NCBI RefSeq assembly: GCF_000172555.1
Contig: NZ_ABOX02000005.1
Location: 124,001 to 188,000, forward strand
Direction of reading: 5' to 3'
Length of the DNA: 64,000 bases
From: Pedosphaera parvula Ellin514
GTDB lineage: Bacteria > Verrucomicrobiota > Verrucomicrobiia > Limisphaerales > Pedosphaeraceae
Shown: positions 9,267 through 17,294 of the stretch, piece after piece
Numbering within the stretch: position 1 is the first letter of the stretch
How the letters are laid out: the number at the start of each line of letters is the position of its first letter
Position numbers and translations under genes: made by a program
The notes under the pieces: generated by a model
Told to the model about the DNA's origin: nothing
Databases searched by the model: none
The model's input: only the letters and a program-made list of their open reading frames with translations

Positions 9267-10367
9267 ATGCCAACTCTAAATGTTAAACCAGCCGGTTCCT
9301 GCAAATATGACATGCTTGCCCTGGGCGAGATCATGATACGCCTTGATCCCGGCGAAGGCCGCGTACGCACCGCCCGGGAATTCAAAGCATGGGAGGGTGG
9401 TGGCGAATACAACGTTGCCCGTGGTCTGCGGCGCTGCTTTGGTTTCAAGACTGCGGTTTGCACCGCGTTTGCCGACAATGACATTGGGCGGTTGATTGAA
9501 GACTTTGTTTTGCAGGGTGGAGTCGATACCGAATTCATCAAGTGGGTCCCTTATGATGGGGTGGGCCGGACGGTTCGCAACGGTTTGAATTTTACGGAGC
9601 GCGGGTTTGGCGCGCGGGGAGCGGTGGGAATTCCAGATCGCGGCAATACTGCTGCCAGCCAGCTGAAGCCTGGCGATTTCGATTGGGATTATATTTTCGG
9701 CAAGCTCGGCGTTCGTTGGCTGCACACCGGAGGCATTTTTGCGGCGCTCTCCGATACCACCCCCAAGCTGGTCATTGAGGCGGTTCAAAAGGCGAAGCAA
9801 TATGGCACAGTGGTTTCCTATGATCTGAACTATCGGCCTTCACTTTGGAAATCGATTGGCGGCCAAAAACGTGCGCAGGAAGTAAACAAGGAAATCGCCA
9901 AATACGTGGATGTAATGATTGGGAACGAGGAAGATTTCACCGCCAGCCTGGGATTCCAAGTGGAGGGAGCAGATGAACACCTGCTGCACATCGATGTCAC
10001 GGCATTCCAAAAGATGATCGAAACAGCGGTTAAGGCTTATCCCAATTTCAAGGTCGTCGCCACAACACTGCGTGCAGCCAAGACCGCGACGATCAACGAT
10101 TGGGCGGCGATTTGCTGGATGGATGGAAAGTTTTATGAGTCGCGGCAATATCCGGACCTTGAAATTTTGGACCGGGTTGGCGGTGGAGATAGCTTTGCCA
10201 GCGGTCTGGTCTATGGGTTGATGACCACGGGAGACGCACAGAAGGCGGTGAATTACGGGGCAGCCCACGGTGCCCTGGCCATGACCACGCCGGGTGACAC
10301 TTCCATGGCTTCCAAGGATGAAGTTGAGAAGCTCATGAAGGGCGGCGGTGCCCGAGTTCAGCGATAG
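9267..10367 (+). CDS. PfkB-family sugar kinase, 2-keto-3-deoxygluconate kinase-like
   Basis: A 366-residue ribokinase-fold enzyme. The N-terminal PfkB signature contains GGGEYNVARGLRR (about residues 44-56). The C-terminal signature DRVGGGDSFASGLVYG includes the catalytic Asp at about residue 308. The opening ALGEIMIRLDPGEG resembles KDG kinases (KdgK), which phosphorylate 2-keto-3-deoxygluconate in uronate degradation. It is slightly longer than typical KdgK (about 310-340) because of an insertion before the second signature. It is monocistronic: it is preceded by 164 bp of spacer and closed by a terminator at 10401-10422. Other sugar specificity (fructokinase or 2-dehydro-3-deoxygalactonokinase-like) remains possible. 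Confidence 0.8.
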   Translation: MPTLNVKPAGSCKYDMLALGEIMIRLDPGEGRVRTAREFKAWEGGGEYNVARGLRRCFGFKTAVCTAFADNDIGRLIEDFVLQGGVDTEFIKWVPYDGVGRTVRNGLNFTERGFGARGAVGIPDRGNTAASQLKPGDFDWDYIFGKLGVRWLHTGGIFAALSDTTPKLVIEAVQKAKQYGTVVSYDLNYRPSLWKSIGGQKRAQEVNKEIAKYVDVMIGNEEDFTASLGFQVEGADEHLLHIDVTAFQKMIETAVKAYPNFKVVATTLRAAKTATINDWAAICWMDGKFYESRQYPDLEILDRVGGGDSFASGLVYGLMTTGDAQKAVNYGAAHGALAMTTPGDTSMASKDEVEKLMKGGGARVQR

Positions 10368-10400
10368 ACAACCCTCAGATTTATCCGCAGTTTAAACGAA

Positions 10401-10422
10401 CCCCGCTTGTAGCGGGGTTTTT
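10401..10422 (+). terminator. Rho-independent terminator after the sugar kinase
   Basis: A perfect 7-bp stem, CCCCGCT and AGCGGGG, with a TGT loop is followed directly by five T residues. It lies 34 bp after the kinase stop codon and separates that gene from the sensor kinase operon. Confidence 0.88.
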
Positions 10423-10460
10423 AGCATCCCCCAACAAGGTGATTGGCGATGGCTGCCTTC

Positions 10461-10486
10461 GGTGATACGCTCGTTGTAATATCACC
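10461..10486. promoter_or_regulatory. Inverted repeat upstream of the sensor kinase gene
   Basis: GGTGATA and TATCACC form a perfect 7-bp inverted repeat with a 12-bp spacer, ending 6 bp before the sensor kinase ATG. Overlapping it is the 16-mer ACGCTCGTTGTAATAT (10467-10482), which recurs with two changes at 12784-12799. The arrangement looks like an operator for autoregulation by the response regulator, but this is inference. Confidence 0.5.
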
Positions 10487-10492
10487 AGTGTC

Positions 10493-12019
10493 ATGTGGCG
10501 CAACCCAAAAAACTGTGTTCCTGCCGGGAAAGGTTTTGGCTTCCTAACAGGTGCCATGTGTGGAGTGCTGCTTTTAGGAATATTGCGGGCAGGCGGTCAA
10601 ACTCCCGTTCCGAATGACACCCAGTATTCAGTGATTAACAGTATTCCGGCGCCGTTGCATTCGGTGTTGGATGCAACCAATGCGGTTGGTTCCTGGATTT
10701 GGGACAAGGAAACGCAGGATAAGCAAACCTGCCGTTTCTGGCGAGTGTTTGAGGTTCCGCGGGATAATCCCGTAGTGCGAGCAGAAATGCGTATCACTGC
10801 GGACAATGGCTACGACGTTTTCCTGGATGGTAGGAAGGTTGGCCATGGCATTGATTGGAAATGGTTGAGCACATACGACCTCAGCTATGTTTTGCCACCG
10901 GGCAAACATGTGCTGGCAATTGAGGCTTTCAATGAAGGGCAGAAGGCCGGGTTAATTCTCGGCCTCCGAATGCAACTGACTGATGGCCGGGTGCTGGAAG
11001 TGGCTTCAGACCGTAGCTGGTATGTGGTGCCGGACGAGGGGGAAGGTTGGCGGAGCAAAGAACATCCTTTGTCCCGTTGGTATCCAGCCATAGTTGTGGG
11101 TGTGGTAGGCGACCCGCCCTGGTGGAAGACACCGGTGAGCACGGTGATCGTGCCGCCTATTCAGCCATTGACGCTGCATTTTTGGGGATCCACCTGGTTT
11201 CAGGTGGTGATACTGTCCTTATGCGGGATGGCGATGGTCATCTGTTTAAGGTTGATGGCCAAGGTGGCTTTGCAAAGCAAGGAACAAAAACTTTTGCAAC
11301 TGGAACGCAACCGTATTGCACGGGATATCCACGACGACCTGGGGGCAAGGCTGACAGAGTTGGTATTGTTAGGTGAGGTGGCACAGAGCGAGCGCAGAAC
11401 TGAACCGGAGACGCTGGCACAAATTGACCAGATTTGTGAAAGGGCGAGAGGAGTGCTGGGTGCCATTGACGAGATCGTGTGGGTGGTGAACTCCCGGCGC
11501 GATACCTTGAAGGACTTCGTTACGTACGTTTGCAAGTATGCGCAGCTTTTCCTGCGTTCCAGCAATATTCGTTGCCGCCTGGATATCGAACCGGATTTAC
11601 CCAGCATTACCTTTGATTTGCCGGTACGCAGGAACCTGCTGTTGGCCGTGAAGGAGGCCTTGAACAACGCAGCCAAGCATTCACAGGCGACCGAGCTGTT
11701 TTTGAGAGTCCATCGCGATGGTATGATGCTCAGAGTGATTGTGGAAGATAACGGGGTCGGTTTTGAACCTGCCGAGGCCAACCTCGAACGAAATGGTCTG
11801 ACGAACATGGGACAGCGAATGAAGGAATTGGGTGGGGAATACCGGGTGGTCAGTCGGCCCGGAAATGGTTCGCGCATTGAATTCCTGATGCCTCTGGAAA
11901 ATCAACGGTTGCGTTCCAATTGGTTCGGGTGGCTTTGGCGAATCTTTACGGCCAAGGTGGCGCCAGTTCAAGAAAAGGAAAAGATAACTCCAGCCGAGGC
12001 AAGTCAGCCTACGCAGTAA
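10493..12019 (+). CDS. Sensor histidine kinase (HisKA_3) with extracytoplasmic jelly-roll domain
   Basis: A 508-residue NarX/DegS-type kinase. An N-terminal hydrophobic segment (about 17-33) leads to an extracytoplasmic domain (about 45-200). Its text WIWDKETQ...FWRVFEVP...ADNGYDVFLDGRKVG resembles the beta-sandwich domains that precede alpha-L-rhamnosidases and beta-galactosidases, suggesting carbohydrate sensing. A membrane helix follows at about 236-252. The phospho-acceptor His280 lies in RDIHDDLG, and the HATPase domain has an N-box (EALNNAAKHS) and a G-box (EDNGVGF). The partner regulator starts 6 bp after the stop. The signal sensed is inferred, not shown. Confidence 0.88.
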   Translation: MWRNPKNCVPAGKGFGFLTGAMCGVLLLGILRAGGQTPVPNDTQYSVINSIPAPLHSVLDATNAVGSWIWDKETQDKQTCRFWRVFEVPRDNPVVRAEMRITADNGYDVFLDGRKVGHGIDWKWLSTYDLSYVLPPGKHVLAIEAFNEGQKAGLILGLRMQLTDGRVLEVASDRSWYVVPDEGEGWRSKEHPLSRWYPAIVVGVVGDPPWWKTPVSTVIVPPIQPLTLHFWGSTWFQVVILSLCGMAMVICLRLMAKVALQSKEQKLLQLERNRIARDIHDDLGARLTELVLLGEVAQSERRTEPETLAQIDQICERARGVLGAIDEIVWVVNSRRDTLKDFVTYVCKYAQLFLRSSNIRCRLDIEPDLPSITFDLPVRRNLLLAVKEALNNAAKHSQATELFLRVHRDGMMLRVIVEDNGVGFEPAEANLERNGLTNMGQRMKELGGEYRVVSRPGNGSRIEFLMPLENQRLRSNWFGWLWRIFTAKVAPVQEKEKITPAEASQPTQ

Positions 12020-12025
12020 TAAAAT

Positions 12026-12727
12026 ATGAAGCCGCAAGTTTCGATTCCTCAAGTTCAGCCCTCCAGCCGGGCACCTTTACGGGTGGCCCTGGTGGAAGAC
12101 CAAAAGGAAATTCGGGAAAACTGGACCCGATTGATTGAATCCTTTTCCGATTTTAAATGCGTTTGCACCTGTTCCACCGGGGAGGAAGCTTTGCGGGTCA
12201 TTCCCTCAGTGCGGCCGGATGTGATTTTGATGGATATTTTTTTACCACGCATGTCGGGAATCGAGTGCACGGCACGGTTTAAGGAGTCATTGCCCAAGAC
12301 TCAAATTATTATTTTAACGGCCGTGGATGATGATGAAATGGTGTTCCTCGCCCTCGAGGCGGGGGCCGATGGGTATTTGCTCAAACGAACGAAGCCCACG
12401 GACTTGCGGGCCGCCCTGCTGGATGTACTGAGTGGCGGGGCGCCGATGACCAGTGAGATTGCGCGACGAGTGGTTGAGTCTTTTCGGCGGGTATCGAGGA
12501 ATCGGCAGGATACCATTCGCTTAAGCGCTCGTGAAGAGGAGGTCCTGGTAATGCTGTCCAAGGGTTACTCAAACAAGGAGATAGCCGATAAGATAGATCT
12601 GAGCGTGGAAACAGTCAGGAGCCACCTTAAGCATATTTATGAAAAAATGCATGTGCGTTCCCGTACCGAGGCAGTGGCGCGTTATATGACGGCCAAGGGG
12701 AGTACCGCCGACCCGGATGATCTCTGA
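12026..12727 (+). CDS. NarL/LuxR-type response regulator
   Basis: A 233-residue DNA-binding regulator paired with the upstream kinase. The receiver domain has the acidic pair E24/D25 (ALVEDQ), phospho-acceptor Asp70 (VILMDIF), Thr in ILTA and Lys in LLKR. The C-terminal GerE helix-turn-helix (about residues 166-220) reads LSAREEEVLVMLSKGYSNKEIADKIDLSVETVRSHL. An extra 16 residues precede the receiver. The gene starts 6 bp after the kinase stop. Likely targets are its own operon and the surface-protein gene that follows, because both are preceded by the same inverted-repeat and 16-mer elements. Confidence 0.92.
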   Translation: MKPQVSIPQVQPSSRAPLRVALVEDQKEIRENWTRLIESFSDFKCVCTCSTGEEALRVIPSVRPDVILMDIFLPRMSGIECTARFKESLPKTQIIILTAVDDDEMVFLALEAGADGYLLKRTKPTDLRAALLDVLSGGAPMTSEIARRVVESFRRVSRNRQDTIRLSAREEEVLVMLSKGYSNKEIADKIDLSVETVRSHLKHIYEKMHVRSRTEAVARYMTAKGSTADPDDL

Positions 12728-12753
12728 CTCATCAGTCTGACGCGGGGAGGTAG

Positions 12754-12799
12754 TATCACCCGCTTGGGTGATAGACGTTGGAGACGCTCATTGTAGTAT
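12754..12799. promoter_or_regulatory. Inverted repeat and repeated 16-mer before the 1.4k-residue surface protein gene
   Basis: TATCACCCGCTTGGGTGATA (12754-12773) is an 8-bp perfect inverted repeat with a 4-base loop. Ten bases later comes ACGCTCATTGTAGTAT (12784-12799), which matches 14 of 16 bases of the element before the kinase gene. No T-run follows the stem, so it is a poor terminator. It is better read as a duplicated operator or promoter element controlled by the neighbouring two-component system. Confidence 0.5.
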
Positions 12800-12982
12800 G
12801 AGAGTAACTACCCCATAGGGAATTTTTGCCCTGGCTTCTGGTGCACCCAGGATTCAGTTGGGTAACGAACGCAGCGGTGATCCTAAAACAAACGATTTAA
12901 TAGGTGTTGATTGCTGTGCCGACATCAATAAACTTAGAGAGATCCTGAAAATAAATCTGAGGTGTTTTCCCCTAATTCAGCC

Positions 12983-15900
12983 ATGAAACCGACCAAATCG
13001 AACCTGCTAAAGAAATTCTTAACCCTGGGCTTTTTGACCGGGATGACAGCCTCGATGTCATGCACTCAGGCCGCCATTGTCGGGCCATACAGTCTTGATT
13101 CCGCCACGCTGCATCTGTGGCATATGGATCAGGCGACGGTGCCGGTACTGGATTCGGCAGCCGGAGGGACCAACCTGATTGGACTGCAAGGCGGAGCCAC
13201 CTTGGGCAGTCCGTCATTTACGGGGTTTGGCAATGCGCTTAACACCGTGGACGGGGGACAGGATGGGACTGCCGCTGGCACCAGAGATGCCTTATTGAGC
13301 CCTTCCACGGCCAGCCCGCCGGGGAATGTGGCGATCACGTATGCTGATGCGACTACCGGGGCCTTTACGATTGAAGCCATCGTGTGGATTGGTTTTGATC
13401 CGACCAGGAACCTTGGCACCGTTGCGAACGGGGGTAATGGGCGGAGCTCGCCACTGGAAATCGTCTCTGCCGAATCTGGTGCCAACCCGGGGCGTATCTT
13501 TCAGTTTAGAATCATACCCGTCGGCATGGTGCCTATCGGAACCGCACCGGCCACAGTGCCACTGCTCACTTTTGAAAATATTCGAGCAGTAAGTGGTAAT
13601 CAGGCAACCATCTATGCGGCCATACCCACCACCGGTCCAGACGCCATTATCACAAATAATTGGTATCATGTCGCGGTGACCTACAATGGAAGTCCCAACA
13701 CGGCGAATAACATCAAATTTTATTGGACGCTCATGGATCCAAGCCGGACGAGTGCGAACCAAATCAGCATTACTTCGGCACAAACGACACTCTCGGGGAT
13801 GAATCCACTTTCAGCCACCAGCACACCGCTGGTTATCGGCAATGAAGCACGCAATCGATCCGGCAATTTTTTGGGCGCAATTGATGAAGTGCGTATCAGC
13901 AAAGTCGAGCGCACTGCCGTGGGAATGCAGTTTACCCCGGCGAACGTAACCATCCTTACCCAGCCAGCGAGTCAATTTGTAGCTGTGGGTGATACGCTCA
14001 CACTTTCTACTGTCGCGGGCGGGGGCGCGCCGATTTCCTATCAGTGGCAATTTAATGGCAACAACCTGCCCAATGCCACCAATACCAGCCTGATGATCAC
14101 CAATGTAACGGCCAGCCAGGCGGGGAATTACCAGGTGATTGTGTCAAATCCGAACAGCAGCGCCACCAGCGCCACTGCCAACGTGCGGGTAGGCCAATTG
14201 TTCAGCGAACTATTCAATACAGGTCTGGCGGATAACCGCAGTTTGTTGCCGGGCGGGGCTACCGATCCACATTGGCAGTTGGTACAGAGCGATGATCCGG
14301 TCTTTCCTGGACCCGCAGCCATAGTGGACAGTTCACTGCCGGGAGTATGGTTGGTGAATGGGCCCAGTTCATTATGGATATCGCCCGGGGACGGAGCCAA
14401 TAATGCGGCTGGGCTTTATACTTATCGCACCAGTTTCCTGATTGATACGATGGATCCGAACAACGCGCAATTGAGTGGCAGTTGGGTGTCTGATAACCAG
14501 GGAGTGGATGTGCGGTTGAACGGCGTCAGTCTTGGATTAACCAATGCGACCTCGTTGGGAAGCTTCAGCTTTTTTACGATAACCAATGGTTTTGTGGCAG
14601 GAAGCAACACGTTGGAATGTGTGGTGTCAAACTCTGTAGGGGCAGGCATCAATCTGAGCGGGTTGAGAGCGGAAGTGCGCGGCGTAGCCCTGCCACTCTC
14701 CGCGACGCCACTCACATTGGTGAGTTCGCCGGCAAATGTTTCAACACAAGCACAGCAAAGTGTCAGTTTTTCAGTTGTCGCCACAGGCAGCGGCCCGATT
14801 ACTTATCAATGGTTCTTCGGAGCATCGCCACTCAGCGGGCAGACCAATCGTACGTTGGTGCTGAACAGACTGACAACAGCCCAATCAGGGAATTACAAGG
14901 TGGTGGTGGCAAACGGCGTCAGTTCCACGAACGCCACAGCCACACTTACTGTCACAACGCCGCCATCATTGGCCTGGTTGGGATTGAACAGTGCTGATTG
15001 GGACACGGCGACGATTAACTGGCTGGATACCGGCAGTTCTGCCAACGTGCTTTTTAGTCCGAACGACGATGTGCTTTTTGATAACAACGGCAGTGGAGCT
15101 CCAGTGGTCAATTTGACGGCGCCGCTACAGCCGAACTCGGTGGTAGTCAATGCGAGCAGCGATTATACCTTCACCTCTGCGACTGGCGGTGGGATCGCCG
15201 GCCCAGTTAACTTAACCAAGCAGGGAAGTGGCACGTTGGTTCTCGACACAGTCAATACCTACAGTGGCACGACCTTGATTCAAGGCGGCACACTTCAAGT
15301 GGGAAATGCGGACAGCAGTGGAACATTGGGCAGCAGCATGGTCAGCAATAATGCGGCCTTGGTATTCAATCGACTGGATAGCCTGACGGTGCCTAACCCC
15401 ATCGCTGGCACCGGTAGTGTGACGATGGCTGGTTCGGGAGGGCTCGTTCTTACTGGCAGCAATAGCTATACGGGACCGACCGTGATTTCCAGCGGTGTGG
15501 TAAGTGTTCGCAGGACCACGGCGTTGGGGACTGGCGACGCAGGCACCACTGTGGCCGCGGGAGCCCAGCTCTTCCTGGATGTGAACATCGACATAGCCAA
15601 TGAGCCGTTGATTTTGAATGGCACCGGGCCTGCGGGTGATGGGGCGTTGCGCAAGGGTGGCGGCGGTGTAACAACCTTTTCTGGTCCGATCACGCTGGCG
15701 AGTTATTCAGGAATCAAGCTGGATGGCAATACCACATTGAATCTGACCAACAGTGCCGGCATCACGAGTGCGGACATCAACCTCGGATTCGCGGGCGACA
15801 GCGGAAGTCGGGGAACTGTGAGTGGTCCCATAACCTTGGGCGCAGGCGCGGTTTCAGAGTTTGGTTCAGGCACCTGGGTGTTGGCAGGGACCAACAATAC

Positions 15901-17275
15901 GTGGACCGGTGGAACGACCATTACTGGCGGCACACTGCAAATCGGTGATGGCGGGAATAACGGCAGCATCGGCAATGGGCCAATCGAGGTGGATACGACA
16001 CTAACCTTCTTCAGTTCCAATAATATTACCGTAAATAGCACCATCATCGGAGGCGGTGCTTTGAATCAAATTGGGAATGGGACGCTGTTTCTGACCGGCG
16101 TTAATTCATATACCGGACCCACCCGTATTACTGGAACTGGCGCGCTGCGTCCGGGCAACAGCCAGGCAATGGGCGGTGGGACAATCACCATCGGTGGATC
16201 GCAAACCGACACCAGTCGCTTGGAACTGACGGGGGATATAATGTTGTTGAACACAATCACCATATTCCCGCGTGCGTTTGGAGTGCTGGACAATCCCGCG
16301 GACATTGTGAATGTCAGTGGAACTAATGTGATCAACGCACCAACCTCGATTGTGATACCGGGTGGCGGCAACCTGCTTACCTTTGAATCAGATAGCGGCT
16401 TGCTGGTGGTTTCAAATGGAGTCACTGCGGGAGGAGTCGGGCGGTTCCTGGTGTTAAAGGGCGCCGCAGCAGGTCAGATTTACGGCACGATCGATCAGAC
16501 CGCGGGCAATTCTCAAAATCTATACAAACTTGATGCCGGTACCTGGACGCTGTTTGGTCAGGATACCTCCTCGGGCACAACGACTGTCAGTAATGGTACG
16601 CTGGTGATCAATGGCAGTTTGGGAACGAACCTGACAACTGTCGCTGGTGGTGCATTGGGTGGCACCGGTGTTATCCTTGGGCCTGTAGTTGTCACTACGG
16701 GAGGGACACTGGCTCCGGGCACATCCATTGGCACATTGATGGTCAGCAACTCGCTTACGTTGCAGCCAGGCAGCTTTACCTCCATGGAAATCAACAAGTC
16801 AGCGGGCTTGAGCGACGCTGTGGTTGGCCTCACGAGCGCGACTTACGGTGGCACTCTGGTGGTGAGCAATCTCAGTGGCACGCTGGCGATAGGTGACAGC
16901 TTCAAATTGTTCGATGCGCTGACCTACTCTGGTACGTTTGCAAGCATCTTGCCGGCGATCCCGGGCAGCGGATTGGCATGGAATACAAACACGCTGGCAA
17001 CGGATGGCACGTTGCGCGTTGCGGCGAACACTGCTCCTCAGTCGCCGAAGTTCACCAGCATAACATTTAGCGGTGGAAATCAGCTTGTTTTCAGCGGAAC
17101 CAATGGGAGCGCCAGCGCGCAGTTCACAATTCTGTCTTCAGCAAACGTGGCGGCCCCGCTTTCAACATGGGTGCCAGTCTCAACCAACAGTTTCAATGGT
17201 TCTGGCAACTTTACTGTAACAAACACCATTAATCCGGCAGCCGGCAGCCGTTTCTACACCATTCGGGTGCCATAA
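12983..17275 (+). CDS. Giant secreted protein: LamG, Ig-like and autotransporter-associated beta-strand repeats
   Basis: About 1430 residues with a signal peptide (MKPTKSNLLKKF...TQAAI). In order: a LamG/concanavalin-like domain (about 30-310, ending GAIDEVRIS), an Ig-like domain (about 323-405), a jelly-roll region (about 465-570), a second Ig-like domain (about 575-660), then a beta-helix-like passenger (about 670-1340). The passenger has at least five repeats of the TIGR02601 kind (for example GSGTLVLDTVNTYSGTT, LTGSNSYTGPT and GTWVLAGTNNTWTGGTT). There is no C-terminal beta-barrel. The last 75 residues instead form the shared domain ending GSRFYTIRVP. A GTG at 12962 could add seven residues. 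It is probably a surface glycan-binding or adhesive protein, followed 19 bp later by the next gene. Confidence 0.85.
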   Translation: MKPTKSNLLKKFLTLGFLTGMTASMSCTQAAIVGPYSLDSATLHLWHMDQATVPVLDSAAGGTNLIGLQGGATLGSPSFTGFGNALNTVDGGQDGTAAGTRDALLSPSTASPPGNVAITYADATTGAFTIEAIVWIGFDPTRNLGTVANGGNGRSSPLEIVSAESGANPGRIFQFRIIPVGMVPIGTAPATVPLLTFENIRAVSGNQATIYAAIPTTGPDAIITNNWYHVAVTYNGSPNTANNIKFYWTLMDPSRTSANQISITSAQTTLSGMNPLSATSTPLVIGNEARNRSGNFLGAIDEVRISKVERTAVGMQFTPANVTILTQPASQFVAVGDTLTLSTVAGGGAPISYQWQFNGNNLPNATNTSLMITNVTASQAGNYQVIVSNPNSSATSATANVRVGQLFSELFNTGLADNRSLLPGGATDPHWQLVQSDDPVFPGPAAIVDSSLPGVWLVNGPSSLWISPGDGANNAAGLYTYRTSFLIDTMDPNNAQLSGSWVSDNQGVDVRLNGVSLGLTNATSLGSFSFFTITNGFVAGSNTLECVVSNSVGAGINLSGLRAEVRGVALPLSATPLTLVSSPANVSTQAQQSVSFSVVATGSGPITYQWFFGASPLSGQTNRTLVLNRLTTAQSGNYKVVVANGVSSTNATATLTVTTPPSLAWLGLNSADWDTATINWLDTGSSANVLFSPNDDVLFDNNGSGAPVVNLTAPLQPNSVVVNASSDYTFTSATGGGIAGPVNLTKQGSGTLVLDTVNTYSGTTLIQGGTLQVGNADSSGTLGSSMVSNNAALVFNRLDSLTVPNPIAGTGSVTMAGSGGLVLTGSNSYTGPTVISSGVVSVRRTTALGTGDAGTTVAAGAQLFLDVNIDIANEPLILNGTGPAGDGALRKGGGGVTTFSGPITLASYSGIKLDGNTTLNLTNSAGITSADINLGFAGDSGSRGTVSGPITLGAGAVSEFGSGTWVLAGTNNTWTGGTTITGGTLQIGDGGNNGSIGNGPIEVDTTLTFFSSNNITVNSTIIGGGALNQIGNGTLFLTGVNSYTGPTRITGTGALRPGNSQAMGGGTITIGGSQTDTSRLELTGDIMLLNTITIFPRAFGVLDNPADIVNVSGTNVINAPTSIVIPGGGNLLTFESDSGLLVVSNGVTAGGVGRFLVLKGAAAGQIYGTIDQTAGNSQNLYKLDAGTWTLFGQDTSSGTTTVSNGTLVINGSLGTNLTTVAGGALGGTGVILGPVVVTTGGTLAPGTSIGTLMVSNSLTLQPGSFTSMEINKSAGLSDAVVGLTSATYGGTLVVSNLSGTLAIGDSFKLFDALTYSGTFASILPAIPGSGLAWNTNTLATDGTLRVAANTAPQSPKFTSITFSGGNQLVFSGTNGSASAQFTILSSANVAAPLSTWVPVSTNSFNGSGNFTVTNTINPAAGSRFYTIRVP

Positions 17276-17294
17276 AAAGCGATCGGAGTTCCAT

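Noticed and set aside
10401-10422. Operator interpretation of the CCCCGCT/AGCGGGG hairpin
   Set aside because: The stem is followed directly by a T-run after a gene end, so terminator is the simpler reading.
12728-12799. Terminator after the response regulator
   Set aside because: The hairpin TATCACCC...GGGTGATA has no T-run and recurs as an element before the kinase gene, so it is better treated as regulatory.
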